Assembly: GCA_900617975.1 (NCBI GenBank)
Contig: UZAE01012754.1
Location: forward strand, 1,784 to 32,470
Origin: Rodentolepis nana
Lineage: Eukaryota; Platyhelminthes; Cestoda; Cyclophyllidea; Hymenolepididae
Reading direction: 5' to 3'
Length of the DNA: 30,687 nucleotides
Part shown: one piece after another, positions 12,501 to 25,800 of the stretch
How positions within the stretch are numbered: the first letter of the stretch is position 1
How the letters are laid out: each line of letters begins with the position of its first letter
Translations under genes and position numbers: made by a program
The notes under the pieces: model-generated
What the model was told of the DNA's origin: nothing
Seen by the model: the letters and a program-made list of their open reading frames with translations, nothing else
Databases searched by the model: none

Positions 12501-13802
12501 ATCTATGCAGCACTACCTCTCTCTCTCTCTGTGTTAGCAAGACATGCTATTCTTTTGCCTCACTTCTTTCCTCCTCTCCATATTCCATTTCTGCGGAACC
12601 TAGACTTTGTTTGAGTCTACTGAAGCTTTATTTAGTTAGCGCTCTCCTGAGATTTGAGCATTCGAGAGCAGTTACATGGTCTATTAGACAGACGTAGTTA
12701 AGCTATTTAGTTGGGGTAATTTATAGGCACACAGTCTAGTAACTAATGCGCCAATTGAACAGTTTACTTCTTAATTTGGCTTTTTTCAATCACTTTGCAT
12801 GTGTTTATTCCTCATACACTCTCCCTCTTTTCTTAAATCTCTGCCCATTGACATTAAATTCGTCTTTTGAATTTGAATTTTTATCATCAAGGTTAGTAAA
12901 TTACCTTTATCCAAAGAAGCATGTAAGCGTAACAGTTAATGTCCCATTTTTGAGGAAATAAAGTTGTACAAACCAATCCAATTGGTTCTAAGGTTGGGGT
13001 GCGCGATAGACTTACCCTCACGTGGGGCATTCTGGGCAACGTATAATGATGCCCTAAAATTGTCACTAAACCGATAGTTGACTTCAAACCGCCACGAATC
13101 GGCTGTATGTCATATTCGACCACTTTCACAGTACTCACCATACCTTTTTCTCTACCTTTGCTTCTTCTCTTTCACAACTATAAATCACTCTTCTGTTCAC
13201 CCTCTCGACTTTCCCCGACTTTGATGTTCCTCCCCTCCCCCTCTGTGAAGCCCGAAGTCAACTAAAGGGCCATTGCTAACTATCACAATGCCTGCACTAT
13301 TTGATTTAACTAAAGAAATAAATAAAGTTCTCAGGTTAGATTAGCATGCTAGGGGTTGTTATTTCATCATTACTTGCCTTTAGCAATCCCAAATTTACCA
13401 AATGTTGCTTTGAAATATACACCCAAAATTTCTCAAGGTGAAGGGAAAGTTGGCTTATTTTGTGAAATATGAGCTAAGAAGGTGACTTATATGACAGAGG
13501 AGGTGAAAAAAAGGGAGGGGTGGGGGGTGGGAGATTTGTAAGATAGTAAAAAGCGGAAAATATGAGGAAGTTCAGGCACCACAGAATTAGAATTTTGAGC
13601 ATTTTATCTTGAAGTTAGATTAAGAAAGATTAGAGGCGAAAAAAACCAATGGTGAAGACGTGATAATAATAATTTAAATATTCCAAAAATTAAGATTAAA
13701 GAAAGCGCCATCTATCATATTTTTTTTCAAATTGAAAAGTAATCTTTACGTTGACTTATTTTAAAATCTATTCAAAATTAATTTAATGAAATTTATTCAG
13801 CG

Positions 13803-13841
<39 letters not shown>

Positions 13842-16800
13842 TTATTTAAAGCGAGAATAGGGGGAGACGAAGTGGTTTGAAATTTGCAAAACAGTACACT
13901 GCACTAAATTCAGTACACAGACAATTCCCAAGGAACCTGAGATTCTGTTGTTTATAGTTTATAAAAATAAGAGCAGATAGTTCAAATTGCAATAATCTAC
14001 AATACTCAAGAGACTCAAAACGAAGGCTAAGTTAGCAAAACATTGATGCCAGAAAGAATTTGAAGAGTGAAACATAAATTGACCTCAAATTAATTTTATC
14101 AAAACCCACTTCAATGCAGAAAAGTGTGCTAAGGGGCCTGTAAATGAGTAAAGAAGATTCCAGTAGATGGGAGGGAGGTTGGGGTGGTGGGGAGGGGGGG
14201 GCGTGAGTGGAGGAGAGATTGAAGGGAGGCGGGACAAAGAGCTATCTGACTTAATTTTCTAATTCAGGTTTTAGAATCCTCGATTAATGAGCTCCACGTT
14301 CCAAAATTCATATTTCAACTTTTAATTCGGAGAAAATCTTCATGCCCAATCTAATTTACTTATTAACCAATGATTGAATCATACTGGTATGTATTCACAT
14401 TTCAAATCATTTTTTATTTCAAGTACAAAGTCAAAGAGCATGACAGTACCCTTTTTTTTCACGCAGAGCTCAAAGGGCAGAGTGTGGAAAAAGGTATGAT
14501 GCGATATCCAATGCACTGAATGAATTATATTTTAAAGCTCGGGTTACGTGAAAAAATGTGAATTTTACCACGTGGTGTACCCTGGGCAACGTATACTCAT
14601 ACGGCAAAGCAAGTCTATTAACTGGCAGTCGACTTCCCACTTCAAACTACCATCACCCGCAAGTCTATTAACTGGCAGTCGACTTCCCACTTCAAACTAC
14701 CATCACCCCCACTGTATGTCTTATTCCACTACTTCCACAGTAATCATCCCTACCTTTTCTCTGCCTTTCTGTCTGTCTCTTTTACAACTGTAAACCACTT
14801 TTCTGCTCCTCACCCCTCGAATTTCTGTTACTTTGATGTTCCTTCCCCCCTGTGAAGCCCGAAGACAGATAAAAGGCTAATGATAACTATCAAAACGCCT
14901 GTCATTTGAAATAAATGAATTAATTAATAAATGTTAGTGTCTGAGAGAAACAATAATAATTATTGAGCCCATCACTACTCAGCATAACCCGATTGTCACT
15001 ATTCCAAAGTTTTGTCATTTCATTAGCTAAAATGCTCATGGTAGGGATTAAAACCTGTGACTACTGACCATGCAGATGAATGAGTAAACCGCTACTCCAC
15101 TGAAGCCTGAAAGTGACATGGATAACATGTCTTGCATGGAGGACATACCTATAGATGGGGTGATAGAGGATGACATTTGATGGATGTACACAGGAGAGAG
15201 CAGAGGGACTGCGTAGTCCAAGTCCCAGTAGGCCTCCTGATACTGCAGCTGCGGCGGCGGCTGTGGTTGGAGAGACATTATTGGCGGTGCTTCCTTCACC
15301 ACCTCCCTCCAAACTCTTCGAGGTAGGTATTTCTGCAAGGAATGGAAAAAAGAATGTCTTGGTAACCCATATTAATACAGCCAGGGTGCGCAATAGACTT
15401 ACCTCCACGTGGTGCACCCTGGGCAACGTATACCCGTACGGCAAAAAAGTCTATCGATCCGGCAGTTGAATTCTGACCTCAAATTACCATCACCCCACTG
15501 TATGTCATATACGACCCCTTTCACAGTACTCATCTTAACTTTTTTTATGCCTTTCTGTCTGTCTGTCTCTTTTACCTCCGTGAATCATTATTCTGTCTCC
15601 CATATCGACTTTTTTTGTCACTTTGATGTTCCTTCTCCTCTCTGTGAAGCCCCGAAGTCAGTTCCAGGGCTAATGATAACTTTCAAAACGCCTGCCATTA
15701 GATATAACTAAATAAATATTAATACAGCCAACTAATTTCACCTAACAGCTCTGAAATGATAGAGCCATTACCAAATAGTTTTTCCAATGGCTCAATTTTT
15801 CATCTTTTGCTTAAAAAACAACGTTGGACTTGTTTCTGAATTGCGCAATCCAAAAAAGGTAACTACTGAAAAACTTAATACGTCATCATCTAACACTGAT
15901 TTTCCTCAATCTCCTAGATAGATAATATCTAACCAAACGGATCGATTCCACGTAGTTCTAATTATAAAGGTCTTTTTTTGGGGTGAAGATACACACAAAT
16001 TGCAGCGTGCGCTCCAGACATGCTTCTATTCATTAAAAATAAGAATTTAAAATTTCTCACCCATTCTCTTTCCCCAATAAGAGTTTTATCGAAATCATTG
16101 GCAAAATATACTTGCGAAAAAGCGGTTCGACAATTGGGATCAAATATATATTCTCATTATTGAAGTAGTAAAAGTGTTGAATACTTCTTGCGGTGATTAG
16201 CAATCAATTTACGCACAGTTTGCCGGATTTTAAACCTTTAACATGGCTCCATATATCTTCTGTCTTTTATGACAACAAAAACGACCTTAAAAAATACACC
16301 CAAATGAGCGATTGAATATAATAATTCACACATTTGATTGTGGACTAAGTGACCTAATGTACTTCTAGGGTAATTTCGAGAACACATTCACAAAATAACC
16401 ACAGAATTCGGCATTAGAATTGGGGAATAGAAAATAGCTTTGAAGGTGTCAGAATTTTGTTAAAAAGAAAATTCAGGTGACTTAGAAAAATTGTTTAATT
16501 GTTCATTGATTTGGAAACGATATCCTGAGCAAAAAATGTCGAAAGGAAAACCAACTCTTATTAATCTAGCTCACTCCTTTTTCTCCTCTACATAATTTCC
16601 TAATGCACTTTCTTTGAAATCTCTCTCTACAATAAATGTTTGAAGTAATGATTTAAAGCGTAGTAGTTTTTGCTTTAAACTCTTCTCTTGCGGAAAAATC
16701 TTTTTTAAATGGGTAGGCACTAAATTTTCTTAAAAAAATGCATTACTTGCAAAAGAAATGCGATACCAAATCGTGACGAATAAAGTCACTGGCTAATGCA

Positions 16801-19800
16801 TAATTTGATCAATATTACCCAAAATAGTTTTCTATCTTTATAAAAATGAAATTGAAATTTATCTCGTTCGTTTTCTATTCGTCAAGCTTTTTTAATAGTA
16901 GCTCCCAGAAGTAGTCACAATTCTCAGAAACCAATAAAGAGCGCAAAAGTCTCCTATTTGTCATATTTTAAACAAATAGATAAATTTTACGAGGAAATTG
17001 TAAACTTGAATTTTCTAGGATCCAACCTATTCATTTCATTCAATTCCTTCTGACAAAAATTTATTTTGAATACTTTCGTGGTCTTCTTAGGATTCCGAAG
17101 TAACGATCGGGCCGATGATTGCACTGGATCTCCGAACCCTCTGGATTTCGAGTCAAAGAGAGGGTACACGCTCAGGCATATCCCAGATTCGAAATATATG
17201 ATTAGATAATGAGAACAGAGACGGATTTTTACACCAACAATGCGTTATCCGTTACCTTATATGCTAAGGATTGTGATTCACTTCCACTGTCCCCTTCTCT
17301 TTTATTAAGCTGTCAACGATTTCCTCATCCTGAATAATGAAATTTCACAGAGAGAGAGAGTGAAACTGAAATACTTAGATCATTAAACTGTCCACTAAAC
17401 GAATGGATGAGAACTTGTGACACTTTCGGTATGTCCTGAATAGCGAATGCCTAGATAAAGGCGGATACTGATGATACTGGTTGCAACAGACTTAATGAGT
17501 ATAATCTGAGGCCACTTTGAGTAAAAATTTCCAGGATATATCAATAAGTTCTTCGGATTAATTTGGGACAAAGGAACTTTAGTTTGATCGCATGTACGGA
17601 GATCCTGCTTGGTCAAAGCTGCACATTTGATACTGTTCCTTATGCGTTATAAACAGTTTTAGCAAGACCAAATCTCTCGGGTTGCTTGCATTTACCATTC
17701 AGCAGTGTCGATTGCTTAGAACGCCCAATGAGCATGGGTAAACAGTCAAAGACATTTAGGAACCTTGAACATAATGAGCAGTTTATGAGTTCTGTTGTAA
17801 TCAAGAGTATGATAACCTTCTTTATGCTCCCCTTGGAGACATATTTGATCTGTCTGGTGTTTGAGCAGACAAGATGTCGGAACGGATTGTTACTTGGGCA
17901 TGGGGGGCATGGAGACGAGTCGTTCTGGAACCTCCTTGGGATTAGAACTTTCCAAAATGCGAAGATTCGTTGTTACTTTTATGGGACAACTTCACATTGT
18001 CACTGCCATACCCAACAGGAGTTGCTGTAGAAAGCTCCATAGGACATGATAACACAACAGGAGATTTTAAACAGGTTTTAAGAGAAGTAGAAGAAATGGT
18101 GATTGTCGATGAGTTTGTAACATCAAAGGTTATTTTAGCTTCAAGTTCGCAGAAAGAACCTTTATTTCAGTGGTTAAGCTATCCTGCATTTGGTAAAGTG
18201 TTGAGAAATCTGGCACGGTAAGATCGTTAGAGATGTTTGATAATGTGGGCTCATCACTTGATATAGCAACCTACCAAAGGTGGTACAAATCGAGAACTCA
18301 ATCATATATTGGTAGACTGTACTCTAAAATTTAGCCCATTCAAACAAATATAAGAGTTTTTACTTGAATAAAATTTCATTGTTTATATAGACTTTCTTGG
18401 ATAAAACGGAATAAGGAAATTTTATTGATTTAAATACAACGCCTGAAATAGTGTTCATATTTAAATGGTGATAGCGCTCAGATGTTCGTTTAATCTGTAT
18501 CATTTAATGCATTCATGCCATTGTAAACAGACCAAAAGCATCCTCAATGGAGAATTGAGTTCGTGAAACCAAAGTTGAATAATGAAAATGGAAAGAAATC
18601 GGCTCACCCATTGGAACGGGAGTAGAAGATCCGGATATTCTGCTTAAGGCAGAGGAGAGTCGTGCACCAACCTTTAAAATGAATGAGAAAGGGAATTAGA
18701 ATTTCTAAATAATAGTATTATAAACATGTAAGATACTTCTGCTTGAAGGAAGGGATGGAGGGGGGGGGTTGTTAGGTGGTTTTTTCCGGCTGTCAATCAA
18801 CTAATTTGCGTTCCATTAACAGAAGAATTTCTTAAATCAACTAACTGTTGCTCGCAATACTAGTACCACAGCATGATAGATTTACCCATTTCTTGCATGG
18901 GACATTATTTCTCGGCTAAGCTTCCATTCTTGAAGCTCATGATAATCGAGGTGTAATCCGTATTTGCAGATTGAATATCTCATTCGGCAATTGTATCAAG
19001 TGTTGCTATGTACTTCGTCAAATCTTAAGCTAGCTTAGCACTAGAGCCTTTTCTTTCCTACTCATAAAACTTATATCTACGAATAAAAATTGGAACGAGA
19101 ATATCTAGTGTCACAGAATATTTTGTTCACGGAAAACTTTAACCTTTGTTCTTAACGTGGTATTTTGCCAATTTCATACTAAAATAGACTGTAAATTGGA
19201 TAATGGGAAAGTGGTGTTTATTCTACTCAAAACCAGTTCATAATGACTGGAGTTATGTGAAAAAGTATATGCCAAATTAACTAAGAACTATTCATTTTTA
19301 CTTCACAATAGGTTCCAACACCTTAAAATTTTTAATTTGACACATTCACTTTATTTAGCTCGGTTCTTACCCGTATACTCGAAGGTTTCGTGTTATTAAC
19401 AGATCTGTTGGAAACTTGAATGCACCCGTATAACTCCTACCAACTACCAGTATTTGATAAAGAATTTGAACAAGTATTTTGCTTCAGAAACTTTTTACTT
19501 AAACTTTGGGTGCATATTTGATTACCTTGAATCGCCAATGCGCAGTGAATTCTGTTTGAAGATACAGCACTTCGTTTATTTCCACATCTCTCCCAAATCA
19601 ATAGGAAATTCGTTTTTGTGTCTTACGCATCGTAGAAACTTTGCTATAACTTTGCAAAAATGCCGTCTCCTATCTCCGCTCTCCTTCCCCCCCCCCCACC
19701 CCCACCCCAAGCACAACCCATTTTGTTCCCTAATCGTCGGTCTTCTGATATTGGGTAGATTTTGATGGGGGGGGGGGTGGGGGTTGGAAGGAGGTATAAT

Positions 19801-22800
19801 TATCTCAAGTTTTATAGGCAATATTTTACTATCGTCAGCCATAATAAAAATCAGTTTAACAAATATTTTTCTACTTTAGATTTTTATTGAAGCATGTTAA
19901 AACAAAAGAATGGCTTTTAATGGGTGGAATTAATGCATTTGATTGCTAGAATTTAACCAAAATGTGGAATTAGAACAGTCTTGATAGAAAAATGCAGCAT
20001 GAGCATTACCTTCGATTTGTTCCTTCCATAGACAAAGACTCCATCGGCGGATACTTTGATTAGAGCTTTCTGTTTCTTCACACCTTTGGCCTTGAACTCG
20101 TACTGAAGGGCGGGAAATTTGTAAATATTTGTCAATTTAAAATCGTGAGTGCAAATGGTCTCTTATTTCAATGTGATTAATAGTAGATTTGCCTTTTAAT
20201 AATTACATTAATAACTATTTTGGAAATAATATCACCCCTATAATCATTGACAGAACCTTCAGTTTTAAGATTACTTGAGACCACTTATTCAGGAAGCTTT
20301 CACTTTATTTGCTAAAAGTCTTTCAATAAAATTTAAATTAAAAATAGCACAATTATAGCTTCATAATTGTTCGCATGTTCGAAAATATTTATTTTAGTCA
20401 GTAATAAATGGGAAGCAAAATTTAAACAATTATTTGTCATGATAATTTTGTATCCAGAATTCCGCAACAATATATGCGTTTTCAATTAAGGACTTTCATC
20501 TATCGTTACCTAGTCGAAATTAATAAGTGTATCAGTGTTAATTGAAAAAACAGGATGATTTACTTAAGATACCAATGCACTTATTTACTGTTTTTAAAAA
20601 TAATTGCTTGTCATGCTATTTGTGGTTAACCCATAACTGAAATGATGGCCTAGTTGTAATGTGATTTTGAGTTTTTTATGATCGGATCATCACTCAAACA
20701 AAGACCGTCTAAGAATGCAACTCAAAATCACGCCTCTAAGAAACTCCTCAAGTTGCTTTATGGAAAGTTTTACTTATAGTCAGTTTGTCAATGGATTGTA
20801 TTTTGAAACCGCTCTTATTGTAAATTCCTATATATCGAAAAGAATCGATTGTCTAAACCCTGACTTGTCAAGCATAGCTTTCGACTAATTCAATAGTTGT
20901 CATTAATTAATAAAACGAGCTGACATGCTCTGTCGGAACACTATTACCTGTTATTTATTTTATTCTTAGTTGGGGCCAGTAAGGTTTTTAATTACCACTT
21001 ATAATGGTCTTCATTTAATAGGAAAAGTGTACAGAGGAACATAAAATTCAATTTATTGCAATAGCATTACGATCTACTTCTCTTCACTGAATGTAATTTA
21101 ATCAAAGTGGAAGTAAGCATTGAAGTTTCCATTGCAGAAGATAGCTTCTTGATGGTGCGAGAGCAACTACAAGCATTTTTTCACCATAATGGATGTTTTT
21201 CATTTCAGTTAGGCGTAGTTTGGGCTGAATATGCATGTACTTAGACGGGGTACAAGATAAGCATAACTGTGTGATTGAAAGATGATGACCAATGATACAC
21301 CTAGCTACCGTATAATATCATCATTGTTTTTTTATCGCAGTCTGAAATAGAAAATTAAGTTGGTATACTCTTTATCAAGGTAAGTACCATACGGTATCAA
21401 TCGAAGAAGTTCTATTGAGGTTTAAATCACCCCTCTTTCACTTTAAAGGTTTCTACCCAATTTATGTTAGGAGTGAGGAATGTCTGACCTTTAGTCAAGT
21501 GTATGAACAAGTCATGTGTTTGTTCATATTCATAATTCACTTTATTTTCTACAACCATAATGCATGCTTCACGTATATAACCTGGTTTATCCAGGGGACA
21601 CATTCTTATAATGAGCATTTTTGGTGAAATCTTCGGAATGGATTCTATACGGAGGGTAGATAACTCAATTGCTACTTACAGATTAAAGAAAAAAATAGTT
21701 CGCATGAAGTTTGTTTTCCGAGCATTGGATACTCGAATTGATACACCTCACTGAGAAAACTCTGAGTTTTAACACTGACTAGAATAATATATTTAGTTAA
21801 TAAATAAAATTCCTAGGATATCTTTGATCCAATAGTTTGAAAATCAAAATTTTAGAAGAAATGAAATCTCTCAGTTCCCTCTCAACCGTGCACGAATATT
21901 GATGACCTGAAATGGCCTAAATATAAATTCGAGTCTTAATTGAACGAGTTTGTAGGACCTTTTTAGCTGGATACAAAATAATGATCATTTCAAAATGGAG
22001 AGAATATTAAAAGTGTAGCGAAACTAGTGGATCTTATTTCCAGGATTCGTCTTGTACTTTTTTATTTTGCATAAATAATATTGACTAAAATCTATTTTAA
22101 ATTTGTTGGAGCCTATTAAATTGCGTGAAATTTTATATTATAGCATGACAGTTTCTCCATTAAGGTGGTTATGTCGAAAGATTATTAATTTGGTTAATTT
22201 TTATTTAGAACGCCGTTGTTAAAACGCTGCAAGACATTTCAACGAATGTGATTTTTTTTAATTGCAAAAAGGATGTACTTAAGTGGATTTACAGGCTATA
22301 ATTAGTAGATGTCAAAATTGTTTGCATGAAACAAGATAGAATCTAGGAAAACAATTAACAGATTGACCCTATCTATATATTTATTATGGAAATGACGAGA
22401 AACTGCAAAAAACCGTACATTCAATGCTTAAATCACTTTGGAATATAAACACAGTTATTCATAAACAGAAATAAAAAATAAAAAATGATTTAAATATTTT
22501 ACGCAATTTAAATTTTTAGTGCTTCAACTCACTCGAATTCGACGCATTGAGGACACAATCTCCAATCGATTCTGTGGCCTTGGAACTTCCATTGCTCCGA
22601 TAAACTAAAGTTCAAAATAATAAATTGGTACAGAGATATATAAGCGTAAAGTATTACCTAACCAATAATAAAAAGGGACTTAGAAATGCTTGAAAATATG
22701 TGCAATAAGTTCAAATTCATTTTTTCATTAAATTTTTGGCACAATTTTAAAGTCTGTTCATAAGGAAACCAATTAATGCAGGGTATTTGTCTTAAGTAAA

Positions 22801-25800
22801 GAGGGCATTTGAATTTTGTGAGAAAATAGCATATGAAAAACCAAGTTTTTAAAAAAACTAAACAAAGACGAGAAATATTTCAATTTGAATCGGGAAAAAT
22901 TGCGCAATAAATTTAAATTCCGTTTTAAAAGTTAAAATTTTTGACTGGGAATTTTCAGCCAAAAGCTAATTGGATGATCAAAAAGCTACTTATCAAAAAT
23001 ACGTCACTAGACATTCATTAATGATTAGTTAGTGCTTTCCAATGCCCAATTAACAAGAGCTTTAATTTAACTAAATGAATGCCATTTTTTAATTAAAACG
23101 ATTGTTAGGTACTCAAATGTATTTTTACAAAGTATGTACGAAGGAGATGATTTTGAAAAAATTACGTGAAGTGGGTTTTAATAATAATGTGTAATTTCCA
23201 TTATTGTTGAATTCTTATTTCCAAATATTTAAAATGTTTATTATTACCTATGGCTTGTTTTGAAATCTCTAGAATCGAGCGAAGAGAAGGTAATTAAAAG
23301 GTTCTAGCTGAGGTCTATCAAAGTGGTGATGGAAGCGTACAATTAATTCACGAGTACCTCATGGCTAGGAAGTTGGAAAGAATCTAAAACCTTGAATCGC
23401 TATTGTTTTCAATTTCTTATAATCGCAAAGGCACATTTAGTAGCTTGTGCTTCAAACGCTTATCACTCCTCTGTTAGCTTAACTTAAAACAACTTTTGGG
23501 TTATTTTGAAATATCGCCCCCGGAAACATGGGCATTCATTACGATTCCACATAGAATGAAAGTGAAAGCGCAGTCATGTTAAAAGTGATATCTTTAGAGG
23601 AATGAGCTCTGAAGGAATAAAAACAAATATTAGCTATCTGGTATGCCTAATTCAACCCTTCCGAATTCACTTATTTTGACAGTTTTCTGTTGCGCCTTTC
23701 ATTAATCATAGTTAAAATTAACCTGAATTTTAGTATTCAATTTACCTTGCATTTACGTTAAAAGTGGCAAAAATAATTTGGAGTCCAAAATAAATTTTCC
23801 ATGAATGAGGATGTTATTCATGTACTCAAATTTTAACATTTTGAAAGGGAATTAATTTTTGTCACGTCAATAAACATTGAACACTTGAATTTCCTTACGC
23901 ATTCGTATTTAATATGGAAAAGTAAAACATGCAGAGAAATGTCCATCATCCGACTTCAAAAAATAGTGATATAATAGATTAAAAAACCTATTTGTCTTCT
24001 CTTTTAGGTCTTCGTTTTTCAGGAAATCGAATCACTCTTGAGAATAATTAAATAAACGATTCCACGAGTGCAGGAGTAAATTGAATTTCACAACAAATCA
24101 AATTACTTGACCTAATTCGACAGATCTTGTTTCTGTTTGATTAAATTACTCCCCCCCTCCCCTTAGTCAAATTAGCACAAATTTATTAGAATCCGATTTA
24201 AATTATCAAGGTAGCACGCTAATATAAAGGGCAATTTTATTATTTGTTTAACATATTTTAAAAGTTTATAAAAATAGAATAAACAAAAATTAAGAATTCA
24301 TTATAAATTAGTAAAAAATAAATGAAGTGTTTTAATTATTTTGGTGCATGTAACAAAGTAAAAAAGCTAATACCCTCGCGTTACTCCAACTTGTGAGAAA
24401 TTTTGTTACTTAGCGCTGAAACACATCCTTTAGGTAATTTGTATTTCAATACTTGTCTATGATTTTTGTTCCAGTCTCAGATATAGAGCATCAATTACTT
24501 AGGCATTTTAGAATTCCATGAAAGAAGTAGCACCGCTTAATCTCATTTACCTGTTGCATAACGCCGTATAAGGCGATGAAGTAAAGCAATGAAGACTTCA
24601 GTTGCCATTATGTCACATCCAAGGGAAAATCTACAATCCGTCCCCATCCTGTCATGAGTATGCTAGCGATGGCGACTTCTGAGTACATCCTGTGTCCCCA
24701 CTAAATTGGCAATCACTTCTCCCTTCTATTTCATTACATCATCAATTAACTCTCAGATGAAAGGGAAGGGAGGGGGGGGGGGCTTTAAACTTTCTACCCA
24801 TTCATTGAGGTTGTAAAAGGTGACATAAACTACTAAGGGGAAACTAGATAAGCGAATTGTAAAATTCAAAGGATTTTGTAATTAAAATAACTAAATTAAT
24901 GAACTCAGTTAAAACTCCTATTTGTCCCCAAGTCTGTTTAAGAAAGTGCTTTTGGGCACACAATTATGTCATACCAAGAAGTCATCTTGACGTCGTTATT
25001 AAGAAAATTTCAATCATTATAACACTAGGTATTATTGACAATTTCAAACAATTAATTCTGCTTGAATGATTTTGAATTTATGACCTCAAATTTGACAGTT
25101 AGTGCGGCCTTGTTATTATCAAAGCTACTCATTTACGATCTTTTAACGAAATTCATCCCAATCTTATTTTGGCTGCTTGTAAAAGCGATATTTGACAAAT
25201 TTTAAAGCACATCACGAATGTATGCCAAATTGGACCTAATCTATATTGTCAAATAAACGATGTGCTTACATCGATAACCAATAATCACAATTCTGATTCA
25301 TGCTTTAAGGATTAATTTTAATTAATGTTAAAATAATTATGGTATTATGGTGATTTTGCAAGCATTAAACCCAGTTCCAGTTGAATGATTTAGTTGAAAG
25401 GAAAAGCTGCAAATGATGGATTGGAAAATATCCAAATAATGGATATCATCCACTTACATTTACCATTTGAAAATTCACATTTCTCTGTCGACCTAAATGT
25501 GGGAAATTTAACTCACCACGAAGTAATTGATACTTTTATAGTATTAAGTATCACAAATGAATTATTCTGTTAACCACAACATTAATTATTTACATCCATT
25601 TGAAAGGCTGACACAAGAATGACTTTAAATTGAATTAAAACAAATGAATAAAAAGAGCAAATTTGTTTCAATTGAATTAAGTAAGCAAAATTATCATTCT
25701 GTTGGGATTAGTGTTAAGGCCTATTCCAGACCGGATAAAATTCTCAAATAATAAGCGAGTAAAACTAAAAACTCAGTTTATTTTATATATTTGTTGAAGA

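Larger units (their letters stand above)
6948..15148 (-). other. Intron 5 of NOS1AP (8.2 kb), the SINE-rich intron
   Basis: Holds five SINE copies (8081, 9401, 10702, 12996, 14566), an (AT)n microsatellite at 13805-13835 and C/G runs at about 7877, 10358, 10639 and 12451. An 82-residue Cys-rich ORF on the minus strand (7169-7417) is not a NOS1AP exon, because no donor gives the needed phase. Stretches 10000-10700, 11010-12420 and 13340-14560 show nothing else. Confidence 0.8.
15333..18607 (-). other. Intron 4 of NOS1AP (3.3 kb)
   Basis: Contains the SINE copy at 15384-15715 close to the acceptor, and an unidentified, possibly decayed coding stretch at 17560-18240 (plus strand), where two or three frames are open in succession. 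Otherwise AT-rich without features. Confidence 0.75.

Noticed and set aside
15170..15469. Plus-strand ORF with an Ala run
   Set aside because: It is the antisense of NOS1AP exon 5 fused by chance to the start of the SINE.
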